In this document: positions 14,768 through 15,361 of the stretch, in pieces | Layout: each line of letters begins with the position of its first letter | Numbering within the stretch: the first letter of the stretch is position 1 | From: an uncultured Bacilli bacterium | Lineage (GTDB): Bacteria > Bacillota_I > Bacilli_A > RF39 > UBA660 | Direction of reading: 5' to 3' | DNA: 15,361 bases | Assembly (NCBI GenBank): GCA_949280095.1 | Contig: CASDHD010000018.1 | Location: forward strand, 1 to 15,361 | Made by a program: the position numbers and the translations under genes | The notes under the pieces: generated by a model | The model's input: the letters and a program-made list of their open reading frames with translations, nothing else | What the model was told of the DNA's origin: nothing | Databases searched by the model: none

Positions 14768-14836
14768 TATAAAAGCGAACCAAGCAAAATAAAAAATGAT
14801 TATGATATGTTCTTAACTCGCATAATCATTACAAAA
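14768..14836 (+). repeat. 69-bp direct repeat, right copy (attR-like)
   Basis: 68/69 identical to 11839-11907, at an offset of 2929 bp. It still encodes the ppdK tail IKANQAK plus stop, but without the rest of the gene, so it is a copied gene end and not a coding sequence. It marks the right border of the accessory segment. Confidence 0.9.
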
Positions 14837-14861
14837 TATCATTTGATAATTAGAAGCTTAT

Positions 14862-14890
14862 TTGAATATACTATAAATATATACTAAACT
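14862..14890 (+). promoter_or_regulatory. Promoter of the type III antitoxin-like RNA
   Basis: TTGAAT (14862-14867), 17-base spacer, TAAACT (14885-14890). The -10 is identical to that of the Abi RNA promoter. An overlapping TATACT at 14880-14885 is an alternative -10. Either would start transcription just before the repeat RNA. Confidence 0.45.
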
Positions 14891-14896
14891 TTAAAA

Positions 14897-14990
14897 GTGG
14901 TGAAAATGTTTTTCGCTTCTGGATGGTGCGACTAATAAATGATCCTGGTTGAAAATGTAGAACGGCTCTATCGTAAGATGTAGTTTTCTT
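14897..14990 (+). ncRNA. Type III antitoxin-like repeat RNA (CptI/ToxI-like), degenerate
   Basis: Two imperfect copies begin with GGTGAAAATGT (14899-14909) and GGTTGAAAATGT (14947-14958), 49 bases apart; both continue with CG, then TCT, at matching offsets. Copy 1 can form TCGC/GCGA pairing; copy 2 can form ATC-GTAA-GAT. Type III antitoxins are short tandem repeats directly upstream of the toxin gene, and the CptIN subtype has about two repeats of this size as I recall. The copies have diverged, so the array is probably decaying along with the toxin. No clear terminator is seen between RNA and toxin gene. Confidence 0.45.
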
Positions 14991-15029
14991 TTACTTCATG
15001 AAATTAAATTATTTATGGAGATGATGTAC

Positions 15030-15176
15030 ATGGAAATTAAAACTGGATATTTATAACATATAAAAGATGAATATTTCGATGTTGTAAATGATGAAAATCT
15101 AATGCAAAATCATGAAAAAGGGAAGAAAAGGCCAACTTATTTTACTATCAAAGACAAGGATATAGTATGTAAGTGA
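15030..15176 (+). pseudogene. Type III toxin remnant (CptN/ToxN/AbiQ family)
   Basis: After GGAG with 9-base spacing, the frame reads 'MEIKTGYL', a TAA stop at 15054-15056, then 'HIKDEYFDVVNDENLMQNHE' and 'KGKKRPTYFTIKDKDIVCK' before TGA. This matches, from memory, the N-terminal third of CptN-like toxins ('GY.YHIKDEYFDKVND..LM.NHE.G..RPTYF.IKDK', continuing 'WFIPLSS'). The in-frame TAA replaces the expected Tyr codon, which needs a single base change. The C-terminal two thirds are gone. Type III toxins are endoribonucleases held inactive by a repeat RNA; the RNA-like repeats lie directly upstream here. Not functional as it stands. Confidence 0.7.
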
Positions 15177-15253
15177 TAAGCGCCATCTTAGTTAGCCAAT
15201 ATGACTTATATTCTAATAGGATAGTGTTCAGATAATCTTTAAAAATCATAAGT
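15177..15253. other. Unassigned spacer after the toxin remnant
   Basis: Stops occur in all plus frames and I recognise no remnant of the toxin C-terminus here, which places the deletion or replacement junction near 15165-15180. Confidence 0.4.
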
Positions 15254-15278
15254 AAAGTCTTAGAAATAGGACTTTTTT
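15254..15278 (+). terminator. Intrinsic terminator
   Basis: AAAGTC (15254-15259) pairs with GACTTT (15270-15275) and a T-run continues. It would close plus-strand transcription from the toxin-antitoxin remnant. Confidence 0.7.
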
Positions 15279-15323
15279 TCTTGCTTTGTTTATAGTATAA
15301 TTTTAAATCTTTACTTTTGCAGC

Positions 15324-15361
15324 AAAAACGAGCTAACCTAGATACAATAAGGGTTTGCTCG
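15324..15361 (-). terminator. Probable terminator of a minus-strand gene beyond the window
   Basis: CGAGCTAACC (15329-15338) pairs with GGTTTGCTCG (15352-15361) at 9 of 10 positions over a 13-base loop. Read on the minus strand the stem is followed by TTTTTGC, as a rho-independent terminator should be. This implies a convergent gene to the right of the window. The plus-strand side is cut off. Confidence 0.5.

Noticed and set aside
11839..14836. tRNA gene as the integration target
   Set aside because: No cloverleaf was seen in either repeat copy; the target is the end of ppdK.
1..15361. TGA read as tryptophan (mollicute code)
   Set aside because: xerC and ASCH type 2 end naturally at TGA, and conserved tryptophans checked in genes are TGG.

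Overview
The window looks like the chromosome of a low-GC Bacillota (Firmicutes), perhaps a gut-associated Erysipelotrichales or RF39-like lineage. The grounds are the AT-rich sequence, strong AGGAGG-type ribosome binding sites, standard stop usage (TGA ends xerC and one ASCH gene, so it is not a TGA=Trp mollicute) and a core order rbgA-rnhB-...-topA-...-xerC close to the Bacillus rbgA-rnhB-dprA-topA-trmFO-xerC region. The taxonomic call is inference.

Left part (1-2205): a non-coding leader with a palindrome and an imperfect direct repeat, then four small plus-strand genes: a Bro-N/DinD-like protein, a small protein resembling a family carried on Firmicutes mobile elements, and two different ASCH-domain proteins. 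The last is translationally coupled to rbgA.

Central part (2211-11863): housekeeping genes, all on the plus strand: rbgA (50S assembly GTPase), rnhB (RNase HII), an LtaS-like polyglycerol-phosphate synthase/sulfatase, topA, an unrecognised 78-aa protein, xerC/D-type recombinase and ppdK. dprA and trmFO, often found beside topA, are absent; the LtaS-like gene occupies that interval. A terminator lies between xerC and ppdK, and the ppdK promoter -35 box is embedded in its descending arm.

Right part (11839-15361): an accessory island at the 3' end of ppdK. A 69-bp segment made of the last ppdK codons plus a following inverted repeat is duplicated (68/69 identical) 2929 bp downstream, as expected of attL/attR flanking an integrated element. 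Between the copies lie mostly broken genes: a truncated HTH regulator, a fragment of an AAA_13 (PrrC/RloC-like) ATPase fused to a truncated IS30-family transposase, a GC-richer gene tail, and an Abi_2/AbiF-type HEPN gene split by a one-base frameshift. The Abi gene is flanked on both sides by copies of a small hairpin RNA whose stems differ by compensatory changes while loop and flanks are conserved. This is the best candidate for an unusual system: a HEPN ribonuclease with paired structured RNAs, like the abiF RNA motif associations. Just beyond the second repeat is a decayed type III toxin-antitoxin locus (CptIN/ToxIN-like) with a promoter, a two-copy repeat RNA and a toxin gene with an early stop and a lost 3' end. 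The island therefore holds traces of several RNA-based defence systems, in different states of decay.
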